A DNA stretch of 64,000 nucleotides from Zopfochytrium polystomum (GCA_025765615.1 JAIVFJ010000081.1:204081-268080), one strand, 5' to 3'. Counted from the first letter of the stretch, positions 32,006 to 43,367 are shown. Notes: generated by a model from the letters alone, not told the origin. Numbers and translations are program-made.

Positions 32006-33076
32006 ATGCAAATGGCACCCACCTCGCCATTCATCAGCCCAATGAACGAATGGCAATGGGAGGCCCTTTTCCGCCGAAGGTTCTCCAAATATGACGATGG
32101 TTTGACGAGCACAGCACCCCCGCAGCCCCAAAAAAAGCGATATCGAGCAGCAAATGACGAAGACTTCCGTGGATTTTTTGGTATCAGTCCCTGGGTCTGC
32201 CAGTCGCTGTGGGAACAAATTCAAGCTTGCCACTGCCAGTTCCCGAACCCGCAACCTCTGCACCTTCTTTGTGGCCTTTACCTTTTGAAAGTGTACCCAA
32301 CGCAAACCGTTGCAAGGAATGTACTTGGATGTAGTCACCAATCTTGGCAGACGTGGTCCGACCTTGGGCTGAAGTATCTTGCTTCAATTGTGGAGGTTAG
32401 AAACATTGCCACCTTTATCTTTTCTAAAATTTTCAAGTTTTCTCTTGAGGATCGGTGGCAGAACTGGACATCAGATACATTTTCGATGTATGTTGACGGA
32501 ATTGACATGCTCGTGCCAGAACAGCAAAAACAAAAGAAGTCTGACTACTCACACAAATTGAACCACGCTGGCATTCGCTTCCTCGTTGGGACGGCAATTG
32601 GATCAGTTAAGATTGTTTTTGTCAGCAACGGCTTTGCTTGTGGATCCCACCCCGATCTGCGAATCGCTCGTGAAGAACTTGTCCCACTCCTTGGCGCAGA
32701 TGAGAAGGTTGTTGCAGACAAAGGGTTTCGTGGTGAGCCAGCAATCATCACCTCCTCTGGCATTACAAGAGATCTTGTCAACTGGGCCATTCGGCGAATT
32801 GGAACGCGCCACGAAAACGTCAATGCTCTCTTGCGCGAATTCCATTGCCTCACAACCATGCAGTTTCGCCACTGCCAGCCGCGCTTGAATGAGTTCTTCA
32901 GGATTATATGCTTCATTGTGAACGTGAAGCTTCAGTACGAGCCACTCTACGACATTAGGGAGGCCCTCCTGGGACTGATTCAGCAGAGACTTGTGGCGGA
33001 TATAGTGGGGGCCGGAGCAGCAGGCAGCAGTGGCTCCGACACATCCGACACAGATGGTTCCCACTCGCCCTTTTGA
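32006..33076 (+). CDS. PIF/Harbinger-type DDE transposase, uninterrupted
   Basis: A single open frame of 356 residues. The N-terminal part (FRGFFGISPWVCQSLWEQI) fits the helix-turn-helix region of IS5/PIF-Harbinger transposases. The catalytic core has the three acidic residues in place: YVDGIDMLVPE (first D), KVVADKGFRGEPAI (second D) and RIGTRHENVNALLREF (E). The SHKLNHAGIRFLVGTAIGS and RHCQPRLNEFFRIICF blocks are also typical. This is the only transposon gene in the window without a stop or frameshift, so it may be active or recently active. A Myb-like partner gene, usual for these elements, was not identified with certainty. Terminal inverted repeats were not located. Confidence 0.85.
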   Translation: MQMAPTSPFISPMNEWQWEALFRRRFSKYDDGLTSTAPPQPQKKRYRAANDEDFRGFFGISPWVCQSLWEQIQACHCQFPNPQPLHLLCGLYLLKVYPTQTVARNVLGCSHQSWQTWSDLGLKYLASIVEVRNIATFIFSKIFKFSLEDRWQNWTSDTFSMYVDGIDMLVPEQQKQKKSDYSHKLNHAGIRFLVGTAIGSVKIVFVSNGFACGSHPDLRIAREELVPLLGADEKVVADKGFRGEPAIITSSGITRDLVNWAIRRIGTRHENVNALLREFHCLTTMQFRHCQPRLNEFFRIICFIVNVKLQYEPLYDIREALLGLIQQRLVADIVGAGAAGSSGSDTSDTDGSHSPF

Positions 33077-33142
33077 GAACCCCCCGGAATTTATCCACCA
33101 CCACCGCAGCAAATTTAAGCACCCGGATTTCTCGCACAAACA

Positions 33143-33188
33143 AAAAATAAAATAAAATAAAATAAAATAAAATAAAATAAAATAAAAG
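33143..33188 (+). repeat. (AAAAT)n microsatellite
   Basis: About nine copies of AAAAT lie 65 bp after the transposase stop. It may mark the 3' UTR or edge of the element. Confidence 0.9.
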
Positions 33189-33389
33189 TAAAAAAACTCT
33201 GTAACCCATTCGGTACACTTGCAATTGCAGTCTCCTTGTACCCAAAAAATGTTTTCATTGCAGATTTGTTGTGACAAAATCCAATCCAATCAGGGAATGC
33301 CACCACACCAACCACGGGTGCACGACGGACCCACGGGCAGGCGGCACGCGGCAGGCGGCAGTTTCGGCAGCAGACACCAACATCACTCA

Positions 33390-33780
33390 CACCGCCCGCA
33401 CCTTCTTCCTGTTACGCACACCCTTTCCCAATGCCACCCCGACACCCTTGCCTAACTTGCGCGCCGCCGTGCCAGCCTTCCGCAGAAGTCCGCCCATCTT
33501 CTTCTTCCACTCTGCGGCGCGCTGGCCCCAGCGCTTCTTCGCCCCGGCGAGCCAGCCAGCCATGGCCGACCGCTGCGCTGCAACGAGACGGGCAAAGTCG
33601 GGCCTCTTCGTCTTCGCCGGGGTGGCGGAGCCAGCGCCAGCGCCAGCACCACCACCAGCGGGAGCGATGGCCTTTCCGGTCCGCACGCAGCACTGTGCGT
33701 TGGCACACCACCGCCGGCGTACGCAACGGGCCGGCAGGCTTGTGCAAGGAATTGGCGCGAAAGCGGGACAGCCTTGACCT
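33390..33780 (-). CDS. Hypothetical basic protein segment, GC-rich
   Basis: A minus-strand open frame reads KRPDFARLVAAQRSAMAGWL, AGAKKRWGQRAAEWKKKMGG and a Lys/Gly-rich end (GKGVRNRKKVRAV). The composition is like a basic nuclear or DNA-binding tail. No domain is recognised and its start is unclear. GC-rich sequence also occurs at 30-30.7 kb, on the other side of the transposase, so both may belong to one composite element. The call is weak. Confidence 0.25.
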
Positions 33781-33999
33781 CCACGCCTTGTTGTTGACCC
33801 TCGGCTTCTCCCTGAGTGAACTGCCGTCGCCGCCGCGCATTGGACGTTCGACTTCGGGCAATCCAGTCGGCTTGGGACTGGTTGGCTTCCACAAGACCCT
33901 GCCAGTTTGGTGGAGCCAATCCCAGCATGCGGAGAGAAGCTCTTCACCAGATTTATCAGGAGAGAGGATGTAACGGAATTCAGTTTTGTCGTCCATTCC

Positions 34000-35718
34000 T
34001 CTATGGAACTCTGCTTGTTGTTGCCAATTCGTTGCAGGCAGTGGTGAGTGGACCTTTGGTATGTGAACAAGGAAAACACTCACGTCCTCCTGCTCCGTTG
34101 GGAAGTCCAGGGATACACATCGTGTGGGCACCTGAGCTGCCCTCTGCAGTGGCTGCGGGAGGGAACTCGTCGCACTGCCAGCCCTGCATGCCATCCACAC
34201 CCAATGTTCTGCAAATGGGTTTATGCCTACAAACTCTACCCTTTTGGCTGGCTGAAGTGATGGAAAGCCCATCTTGTCGCATGTGGAAACACCCAGCGCA
34301 AAGGCATCCACTACACAGACACATTTTCTCCTGTCATCCAGATCCAGGCCATTCAACTGCTCATTGCAGTCAGCCTTGCTTTGACCTCAAGTACCACAGC
34401 ATGGATGTCAACACAGCCAACCTGTACGCTTTTCTTAAAGAAGTCATCGACAAGCATCCACCAAAAGGCCATGAGCAATTCACTCCAGATGGAAAGAAAC
34501 TTTTCTGCAAACTCCCCAAGAGCCTCTATGGACTTCATCAATCTGAATGCAACTGGTTCCTGACCTTTGCAAGTGCATTGTCGAGAAACTTGGCTTCAAC
34601 CAATCTCTTGCTGAATCCTGCCTCTTCTTTCAAGTAGACCCTCAGCAGCAAACGTTTGAAATCATTTTTGTTTTTGTCAACAACATCAATGTCATGCCCA
34701 ACACCCCATCTCTTGTTGCAAAAATTGAGGACGCTTTTCACACTGAATACAGCATGTCTCTCAAGGAAACCACTGTCACCCAAGTGCAATGCTGAAGGCA
34801 TTTGGATGGGCCTAGACGAATACACCAGGACAATTCTCACTGAAGAGAAAATGTGGGACGACCTGAATATTGCATCAACTCCAATGTCTATCACCTTTCT
34901 GCATGACGAAACGTCAATTGAACTCAGTGAGAGCAACTCAAGCTGGTATTGATTGGCACTCATGAAAATTCAATATCTTGCAACACAAACTTGACCAGAT
35001 ATCACATTTGCAACAAATGTGCTCTCCCAGTTCCAACTGAAGCCACACCCCATAGGATGCTTCAGTGTATGCAGCTGGTTCAAGGGTGTCATTTGTGAAG
35101 AGCTGTAGCAGCTTGTGGCTTTGCCTGTAGAATAATCCGTAGTCCCAGGTGCCTTGGAGGTAACGAAGCAGGCAGCGGAGTGCATTGCAATGGCACTAGG
35201 CGAACCTGGAGACTGCACATTGCACACTGGATATGTTTTTTTCCTCATGGGCACTGCTGTCTCTTGGGTCTCACGCAAACAACATTGAGTATGACTATCC
35301 TCCACAGAAGCAGAATACTACTCACTTTCTGAAGCCTTCCAAGAAGCACAATGGCTCCAAGCCATATTATCAGAGTTGCAACTCCCCGCACAGCAGCCAC
35401 TACCAATCCTCAAGGACAATCAATCTGCAATTGTGCTCAACCCTCTCACACATGCTTGCACAAAACAAATTGACATACGTGCTCATTTCCTCTGACAAGG
35501 TGTAGCCACTGGAGAGATCACTGTACCCTATGTACCAACCAGCGACCAGATTGCAGACATTCTCACAAAACCACTCTCGACGTCTCAGCACCAGTGACTG
35601 ACCTCACTACTTGGCCTCCAACCTGCTCCAACCTTTCAAACACCCTTTTGGTTGAAGCCTCAGATGCTTACACATACTTTGCATAACTGGTGCTACACCC
35701 ATGGCCATTGTGTGGGGG
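34000..35718 (+). mobile_element. Ty1/copia retrotransposon relic (RT and RNase H)
   Basis: From about 34190 frames read FCKWVYAYKLYPFGW, KAHLVACGNTQRKGIHYTDT, then MDVNTANLYAFLKEVIDKHP (copia 'LDVNNAFLxGxL' region) and KLFCKLPKSLYGLHQSECNW, diagnostic of copia RT. The palm motif region reads FVNNINVMPNTP, where active copies have YVDDI. RNase H follows: SWVSRKQHTVVLSTEAEYYS, then DNQSAIVLNPLTHACTKQID and VPTSDQIADILTKPLSTSQH. Multiple frameshifts are present and the DD is lost. A polypurine tract TGTGGGGG (35711-35718) lies directly before the LTR. The 5' end and LTR are missing. Confidence 0.85.
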
Positions 35719-36167
35719 TGCCAGGTGGAACTGACTGGTTAGCAGAAAGAGGCACAAGATGGACCTGAACCTATTGTGACTATCAGTTATCATTCTCACG
35801 ATGCCCATGGGAGAGTGAGCCACCGCCAATGCAGACCTGGGTGCTGGCTTGTGCTGATGACTAATACTTCGAGGGTTACTGGCTTGTGCTGATGACAAAT
35901 ACTCCAAGTATTAAGTGGAACAGAGACCTGGTGTCAACAGTTTTCCTCCTCCTCTGCTCAAGCAGATAATATAGGAGAGGTTTTTACCCTGTGCCAGTCA
36001 CGCTTGCCCAGCAACTAATACAGCATGCGTATCATCATTATGTATCAATAATTCAAAACAGAGTTTTTTTCTCTTTTTCTCCTAGTTGCGGAGAAGGACC
36101 ACCCACAAACACACATCTCCACTTCATTCACTCCTTCCAATCACTCACTCAGAGTAGACTGTTTACA
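35719..36167 (+). repeat. 3' LTR of the copia relic
   Basis: It begins TGCCAGGTGGAACTGACTGG directly after the polypurine tract and ends GTTTACA. At 449 bp it is longer than the 408-411 bp solo copies because of a local duplication of CTGGCTTGTGCTGATGAC (around 35845-35900). It ties the LTR family at 394, 3222, 25138 and 27537 to the copia element. Confidence 0.88.
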
Positions 36168-36329
36168 CAGGGAATGTATGCGTGACTTGCTGTTACAGTA
36201 AGGACGCTACGGCGCCTCCACGGACTTGCTAAAAGACGTGTGCTCCAGCTCAACACTGTGCAAAAGAATAGCACCAGCAGGTATTCGAATCCTGGCACCT
36301 AGCATGCTCTGCAGTACTCTAACACAGCA

Positions 36330-36580
36330 GTCAACGAGGCCAGCCTGGCGGGTCATGTGGAGGTGCTGGATTGGTGGCTACGCGAGAGCGGGCTCCCGAT
36401 GCGGTATTCGGCGGCCGCAATGGACGGCGCCAGCAAGCGTGGCCACGTGCGCGTCTTGCAGTGGTGGCTCGATTCGGGGTTGACCCTGAAGTACACGGCC
36501 AAAGAGGTCCTAGAGATTGTCGAAGAGGTGTGCGGGACTCCGTGGTTGCTTGGTGGCCGACCAGCGGGTTGGTGGTAAAG
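36330..36580 (+). pseudogene. Ankyrin-like repeat fragment, chytrid style
   Basis: An open frame shows two and a half repeats of the form GHVEVLDWWLRESGLPMRYS and GHVRVLQWWLDSGLTLKYTA. This variant of the ankyrin repeat, with 'VLDWW..SGL', is abundant in chytrid genomes to my knowledge. No start codon or domain outside the repeats is visible, and the frame ends at a stop near 36578. It is probably a gene remnant at the border of the transposon island. Confidence 0.55.
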
Positions 36581-36720
36581 GGACTCGTTGACGATACCGT
36601 GTGACGCTTTCTGTGCCTATACAGAAAGCCCAGTCAAAGAAGCAGGGCCACCGGCATGATTTGGAGGGGTTGGGACATGCACCATTAGATCCATATCGTT
36701 TCTGCCTCGTCTTTTGAATG

Positions 36721-38417
36721 CCATGCCAGAAGAACAGCCACCACCACGAGTAAGTGCACCGTTGACCCCGTCGAGCCCATCGCAACGAGACGTCGATTTG
36801 TGATCGTGATCGTAAACTTACGCACCGTACACACCGATCCATCGCAGGAGTCCAAGAGGCGGAAACTGTCACACGATCACGAACGATCAATCGAACGGGT
36901 GGAAGTCGTGGAGTGCCTCCTGCTGCGTGGTGCTGATGGCAACGCAAAGACGAGCGAAGGAGTAACCCCTCTCTTCGCTGCTATTGCCAATGGACACGCT
37001 GATGTTGTTGTGAGAAGGGAGCGTGCGTCGAAGGAGATTATTCCGAACTCATAGCCGCTGCTGCGGCTAGTGGATCCATGGATACAGTTCACCTGTTGGT
37101 GCGGCATGGCGACAGCATAACGCTGAACGAAAAGCCACTCCAGACAGCACTACTTGCAAGGCAGCTTGACATTGCAGACTGGCTGGTCGATCATGGCGTT
37201 CTAATGGATACTCGTGCCCGGAAATCATGTCGTCGCTGTACTTCGCAGCAGCCAATGATCACATTGACGTTGCCGAGTGGCTGCTGAAACGCGGGTGTGA
37301 TGTCAAGGAAACTCTGCGTGGATCAACGGTTCTTCATTTTGCGATTATGGAGAACAAGGTGGAGATGCTCCGCTTTCTTCTGGAGCGCGGAGCCGATCCC
37401 AACGCCCAAAACTCCCAGGGAATGACGGTCCTAAGTATGGCGTGTAAGCTGCGCCAACCGGAATCGGCAAAGGCGCTCCTGCAACGCGGTGCGGACATCA
37501 ATCGTCCGACCATGGACACTGCGAGTTGCGGCTTCGGACGGAGACTTCGAAACTGTTCGGCTATTGCATCAGAATGGAGCAAGCATCGCGAGCAGCTGCG
37601 CCACGTTGAGCCCAATGGTTGCAGCGTGTATGTCTGGTCACGCTGAGGTCGTTATGTATCTATTTGACCATGGCGACGATGTGAACAGAAAAATGGAGGC
37701 CGGACTCACGCGATTGTTCTTTTCGTTTCTACGGAATCAATTGGACATAGCTGACTTCCTTTTTCGGAACAGAGCGAAAGTGGACGTTGCCGCAGAAAAG
37801 GAACGTACTGTCCACTACGTGGCGGAAAAGGAAAGCACCGAGGCAATAAAGTGGTTGCTCCAGCACTCGGCATGCATTGATGCCCTTGACTATAGAAAAA
37901 AAAGCCACTTCACTACGCGTGCCGGGTTGGTCAGGCAGACGCAGCCCGGATCCTCCTCGAGCACGGGGCCCAAGTGGAGGCAAGGAGCGTCTACGATGAA
38001 ACGCCGCTTACCTGCGCAGCGGAGCCGGGGCACCTTTCCACCATGATGGTGCTTGTCGAGATATGGCGCGGATCTGACGGGTGGGTGCTGTCCCTGGCTG
38101 CGCAAGGAGGGGACGTTGCGGCGGTGCGCTGGCTCCTCGAGTACGCCAAGACCGACCGCGACTTCACCGAAGCGCCGATGATGAGTGCCTTCGAATCTGG
38201 AAACCCGGATGTCGTCGAGTTTCTGCTTGACAGTGGACTCGATGGCGACTGGGACGAGAACCCGTTGGAGGAAGCAGGGAGGAATTTTCGCGTCGGAATC
38301 ATCGAATTGATTTTAGGACGTCCCCTGGAGAGTGTCGTGAAGGGCCTGAATTGCTTTGACGCGACTTTGGCCGAAGGCCGAAGGCATGTGTATGCATCAT
38401 ACATTTATCTCGTATGA
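36721..38417 (+). pseudogene. Ankyrin-repeat protein gene with several frameshifts
   Basis: Starts MPEEQPPPR with a probable intron to about 36845 and then ESKRRKLSHDHERSIERVEV. Ankyrin repeats follow throughout: VVECLLLRGADGNAKTSEGV, GSMDTVHLLVRHGDSITLNE, HIDVAEWLLKRGCDVKETLR, VEMLRFLLERGADPNAQNSQ, DFETVRLLHQNGASI and GDVAAVRWLLEYAKTDRDFT. The reading frame changes near 37015, 37215, 37500 and 37900, with no intron-like sequence at these points, so it looks like a decayed gene. At least ten repeats span the region. A single-frame gene with sequencing errors is the alternative. Confidence 0.65.
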
Positions 38418-38646
38418 CCATATCTGAAAGAGAGATCCATTCTGGTCGTTTTTCTAAATTTTTCTACTATGTAGGCTAATTATTCAGACTAATCGTCAAG
38501 TTCCCCGCTCTAATGCGCTGTATTTCACTATCTTTTATAGCAGTTGGTACCAGTTCGTATTGGACTCCTCCAGGGTCGCTCTGTCAGTCTGCCTGTGTGC
38601 GAGTGTGTCGGTGTCTGCCGGTGCCTGTTTGCAAAAAACGCTCGCG

Positions 38647-40147
38647 ATGGGCCGCAGCGAGTTCGCTGCACCGTACGTCTCAATCCAGCTTGCCTCGCAT
38701 GCTGTGGGCATCGTCTGCAATCCCGCTACCTGCAGCTGCGGCGTCTCCGTCACGGACCGTCCCCGCACTGCCGTCATTGATCTCCACGATGCGAACGGCC
38801 GCACCGCGAAGCCTGATCCGCCCAAAGATTCCCCCAATCAAGATGTCAGCGCTCCCACCGCATCCCCGCCCGTCCGTTCATTTGAGGAGCTGTTGCTGCG
38901 GTCGGGCGACGGCAGCCCGGACGACACTGCTGACTACGCCCCTCCCCGTCATTCACCGGCCCTCCCTCCGCGCTCCGCCAGAGACCCTGCCGATGGTGGA
39001 GCCGGTGCGATCAGCCAAAGCGACCCTGGCGCGGTTGGAGAGGCTGTTGGAGAGGCTGCTGGCGCATCGCTCACGGGCATTGTGACGCTTCGAGGAATAA
39101 CAAAAGGGGAAAGCGATGTGCCCGGCACGCCTGACCTGGAGATCCTTTTTCTCGGTCGAGAGCACGTCGACGTGTATTCGCGGGAGGGGGCAGTTCCTTC
39201 GACTACCCCCCTGGTTGCCGTGCGCAAGCGAATCCCATGGCGACCTCGAGACGACCCCGCCGAACCGGTCTCGTATCTATTTGACCTTACCCTTCCCGCA
39301 TGGTTACCCCCGTCATCGGCGGCAAAGTGGGGTGCCGTTGACTACAGAATTATAGCAAGGTTTTTGGTCCCTGAAGACGAGCGCGACCACAGCGGAACTA
39401 AAAAGCGGAACAATGCCATTGAAAAGGAACTGCCCATCGAACATGCAGTCGTTGTTGGCGAGTTTGGCGCTCAGAAGACCGTTCCCGTTTATCGCACGCA
39501 CGGGAATTGTGGGATCGGAAAGCAGACTATTAGCCCAATCACACGCACCATCGACGGAGCAAAATCCTTTGGCGTGCAGTTGACCGCCCCAGAGTACGCC
39601 CAAACAACCTCCGGAAGCTTGAAGGTCAATGTCAAGCTGTCGAGCTCTGGTTCCATTCCCTTGTCGTTGGTGAAGAAAGTCCGGGTGTATGTCGCGGAAA
39701 TCTGGAGCTACTCGTTAAGTGAACCGCGTTTGCACTGACTCCACTAATTAGGTTTGCCATCTCAGACACCAGCGCCTGAAAGACGGAAGAGCAGAGGAAA
39801 CCAATAAGATAGACATGGTCACACTGGGAGAGGCCTCGAAACTTTCCCCGCCGGCCGAATTTGACGTCGTTGTACCCTTCGAGTCTCGTCAAGGCCTTGA
39901 CGGAGTTCCCGTTGTTGTCCACCCTCGATTAAACTCAGTCAAAATGGGTGTGATGCATCAAATTGTTGTCGAAGTTCATTATTTTGATGGTTCCAGCGCT
40001 GCTTCAGGCGCCAGCACTGGCCATGGCCTCTTTAAAGGGCTGAAGTCAATCATTCCTCAAAGCTCTGGCGGAAAAGTGAAAACTGAGATGGTTGGGTTTC
40101 CCATTCTTCTTGTCGTTGGCCCCATTCCAGCTAGAATTGGGAAGTGA
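38647..40147 (+). CDS. Arrestin-like protein
   Basis: Two exons, 38647-39713 and 39766-40147, joined across a 52-bp intron (WSYSHQRLKDGR). The N-terminal part after MGRSEFAAPYVSIQLASHAV is a beta-rich region with an Ala/Pro-rich insert. It then shows VSYLFDLTLPAWLPPSSAAK, VDYRIIARFLVP and HAVVVGEFGAQKTVPVYRTH, resembling the end of an arrestin N-domain. The C-domain-like part has FGVQLTAPEYAQTTSGSLKV and SSSGSIPLSLVKKVRVYVAE, then VVVHPRLNSVKMGVMHQIVV and FPILLVVGPIP. This is the two-domain beta-sandwich order of alpha-arrestins, which act as adaptors of membrane proteins. No PPxY motif is seen. An upstream in-frame ATG at 38560 is possible. Confidence 0.65.
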
Positions 40148-40715
40148 AAAAACACAGAACACCAACCAAGCCACCGAAAGAAAGAATTTGTTGAAAATTT
40201 GGGGGTCAGGTTGAGCTGCACCAAAGCCATCATCAGCAGGTTGTCGCAGCTGGGTACCACTGCCCGGCAGTAACAACGACATCAGTCTCGAGGCCATAAA
40301 GATTAATTCCCATAGTTCAGTGTGCCCGCCTGCTTAAGTCTAACCTAACGAAATCCAAAGCGGCGGCCAATTTGGGGAAAATCCCTATATGTCAAACGGT
40401 GGGCCTTAGTTCCATTCCATCTCCTGTGGGCGGGACAATGATCTGTCTTTTTATGAGATGGTCCCATAACAGTGCCCTTTGAAACAAAAGTTTTTGACCG
40501 TTTTTTCAGGATTAAGTTTTGATGGACTGATTGGGGCGTTTCATAGTTGAAAAACTGACACGGAATATCAAGCGAATTCCACGTTGTTTTTGGCAGTGTT
40601 GGCAGCTTGTTTCTCTCTGTTAAGATGAGGGGATAGTCACGTTGATTTGCACGTTCCTTTTCAAATGTTTTTGGGATGCTCTTTATTGAATTTAACTTTG
40701 TGAATGCTTGGTTAC
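40148..40715. other. Intergenic sequence with no gene recognised
   Basis: Between the arrestin-like gene and LTR D. A minus-strand open frame (about 40345-40710) reads a hydrophilic peptide with no known domain. I call no gene. Confidence 0.4.
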
Positions 40716-41023
40716 TGTCAGGAACAGGGCAGGACAGGACAAGGCAGACAAGGAACTGAGAGGAGTGATGATTGTATTGGAAACAACAATTCACTTGAGG
40801 GATGGGACAGGTCCCCCATCCCCCTTTTATACCTTTTGAGAGTCTTCCTTGTCAAGACTCAAAGAAAGTCCCAGAAAGAGCAATTAGTAATACAATGATA
40901 CCAATGATACCAATGACAACAAGACAAGTCAGGAAAGCAAAGAAGGTTCCAGAAGGTTCCACAAGGTTCCATGAAGGAATGTTCTAGAAGGTTCCAGAGG
41001 TTTCCAGAGGGTGATTCATAACA
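40716..41023 (-). repeat. Solo LTR D, heat-shock-element family
   Basis: On the minus strand it runs TGTTATGAATCACCC to CTGTTCCTGACA, 308 bp. Flanks GTTAC and GCTAC differ by one base. It keeps the basal arrangement: a first block GAAccTTCtaGAAcaTTC and a second GAAccTTGtgGAAccTTCtg, then direct repeats of GGTATCATT and the TATA box. Confidence 0.88.
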
Positions 41024-41174
41024 GCTACCCTGGACCCTCAAAAGTTTCCTGGGGATACGTTTATCCAACCGTTATGTTATCTATCGAAAGCAGATGGTCA
41101 TTTGATAGAATTACAAAAAATGCAAGCAAGGCATCACCGAACACGAGTGAATTTGGAGATATTCCAACACTGTG

Positions 41175-41457
41175 CCGCCCTCACAAGAGCCTAGCCGGGA
41201 AAGCATGGGGGGGTCTGGGTATCTGTCACTCAAGGGCCTAGTGTTTAAGTCACAACGCCAGCTGTCGAAGGCAACAAGAAAGAGTATGGTCTTGAATCAC
41301 AAGGAGTGGTGCAGTGGAGATGCCTGACGACCATGTAAGTCTGTAGTGCATGGGGTGGGTTTGCTGAGGTGATACCTGGACGTAGTCTATTACAGTTCAC
41401 TGTTGATGGCTCTTTCTCTTCCTTTCGGGGCTGGAACAATATGAAAAAAAAAAAAAA
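41175..41457 (+). mobile_element. 5'-truncated LINE insertion with target duplication
   Basis: The last 140 bp (from GGAGATGCCTGACGACC to CTGGAACAATATGAAAA plus oligo-A) match the 3' ends of LINE copies 1 and 2. The 12-bp direct repeat TCCAACACTGTG at 41163-41174 and 41458-41469 flanks a 283-bp insertion. The part before 41310 is not visible in the other copies' tails and may be LINE sequence diverged or a co-mobilised piece. Confidence 0.7.
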
Positions 41458-41469
41458 TCCAACACTGTG

Positions 41470-42099
41470 TCAACCCGCGATATAGCATACTATTGTCCTA
41501 TTCGGTACTATTTTCTCGAGTTGCCATTTCCGGCCGTAGTCACCGCCGGAACCCTTGCAGACGCCCCCCGCACCGCCTCCTACGCCCCCTCTTGGCATCC
41601 TCGAAGTTGTCGTTCTCCCTCGTTTCGCGCCTTGAGAACACTTCCTCTTGGTGATTCATCGATCTATCATCCAAACAACGGGCGAGGCGGCTGCGAGGTG
41701 ACGACCGAGACGAACAAAGTGATAGCGGAAGCAGGCGCACTCCGTAGCTACCGCACGCGTACAATAGCCTCACGTGCTCAGCGCACTCGGTGATACAATT
41801 GTATGCATATTCGAATTTAAACACACGCTCAAGCTAGCTGATCACAAGTTCTCGTTTTCGTTGGAATCGAGTCCAGCGGAAAGCCGTTGGATCCAAATCA
41901 GCACCTGCCCTGACTTGCTCCCCACCGCAAATTCTAGATTTGCCATCGAACGACAGCGCCCAAAAAAGTTTCCATAAGCTCGCCCTTGAGACTTCCAGGA
42001 ACAATCATTATCACGGATGCCTCCATAACATGGACAAAATAATCAAATAACATGGACTAGATAGGGAAACAGGGACCAAACAAAACCCCTGTTCTTTCA
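41470..42099. other. Intergenic sequence with no gene recognised
   Basis: No coding frame with a domain is visible between the LINE fragment and the SARAF stop codon. Short open frames on both strands show no codon bias that I can judge. Confidence 0.4.
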
Positions 42100-43367
42100 C
42101 TATCGCCTGCGAGTGCCACCGTATCCGGTCGCCATTCGCGAGGACGATGAAGAACTTGAGGACCACGAAGAGCTTGTTGACCGAGGTGGCGAAGGGCGTC
42201 GAGGAATTTGTGAGGGGCGGTAAGGTATTCCGCTCGTGAAACCTCTAAAAACGGAACATCAGAAATCGGAAAAAATTCAAAGACGAATAACGTACCGTGG
42301 AGCGTAGCGGTATCCATCGTTGCGGTTTCGGCCAAAGATGTTTCCAAGAAAACCCCCGAGTGCGAGTCCAGACCAAAACCCCGGGCGTTGGGTCGACGCT
42401 GTAGACGACCCCGAGTCGGAGGGACTGCCACCTCCATTTCCCGTGTTCGGGCCAAATCCCGGGCCACTACCTCCGTCCCACCCACCCCATCCTCCGAAGT
42501 AGTTCCCTCGCCTACGCGGTTGAGCCATTCTGCAACCGCCATGATACACGATGAGCCGCAAGAAAACATTACCTGGCGACGTACCGTGCGTTGACTGATA
42601 TAACACTCATGCAACTAGACCAGAATGAGTAGAGGAAAATTCCGGCCACTACGATCCAGACTAGTCGAGAAACAAGGCTGCTGCCGTTACCTCCGTATTC
42701 TGCAGACGTTGGAACAGGAATCAAACTTTTTTCGCCTTCGTAACTCTTCCAAACGTGCACGCACCAAGCCCTGCAGCCGATAAATCGTCGTCAAGCGCAT
42801 CTGATTGCCACCAGTCCGACCACCTCGACGGAGACCACCATGATTGCCAACCGCGTGGATACCTTCCGTCGACAGCACTTCTCTTACCCTTAGCGGTGTA
42901 GTAGAGCGTGTATTCAACACCGCAACTGCCGGCGAGAATGTACGGATCATCAGGATGAGCATACCCTTCACAAGAGACATCTGTTCGGCCGAACTTGTAG
43001 TGGTCTTCAAGCTCCCCACGGCACTCCCATTGGACGTCTCTATGCTATACGTTAACTTAGAAGGAGTTAATAAAGCCACCCACCGCCCATCAAATCCTTT
43101 GTTTAAGCACTGAATGGTGCGGATAGAGCCGGCGGCGTGGCAAGCATCGCCGCCAACGCACTTCAACTGTGGCACTGGCGCGGATCGGCGACCGTTCGTC
43201 ATCTTGCCCTCATACAGGGTGAGGACGCTGACATCTTTCAAGAGAACCTTCTGGCGGTCTTTCGTCGACTGCCATGAAGTACCGGCTAATGCAGGGGCGG
43301 TGAACGTCGTTGCCAGCAAAGCCGCCAGCAACAGCAACAAGGAGAGTGGGCGGTGCCGATGAGCCAT
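42100..43367 (-). CDS. SARAF: SARAF-like regulator of store-operated calcium entry
   Basis: The minus-strand gene starts MAHRHRPLSLLLLLAALLAT, a signal peptide (an ATG at 43406 is 13 codons upstream). The luminal part has QKVLLKDVSVLTLYEGKMT, PVPQLKCVGGDACHAAGSIR and IQCLNKGFDGRW, the conserved cysteine-containing SARAF domain. After several introns there is a membrane segment (LVWIVVAGIFLYSFWS), then GPGFWSGLALGGFLGNIFGR, almost identical in pattern to the animal protein, and the C-terminus MATGYGGTRRR. In animals SARAF sits in the ER membrane and promotes slow inactivation of store-operated channels. A STIM/Orai system is not known in most fungi, so its partner here is open. Confidence 0.88.
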
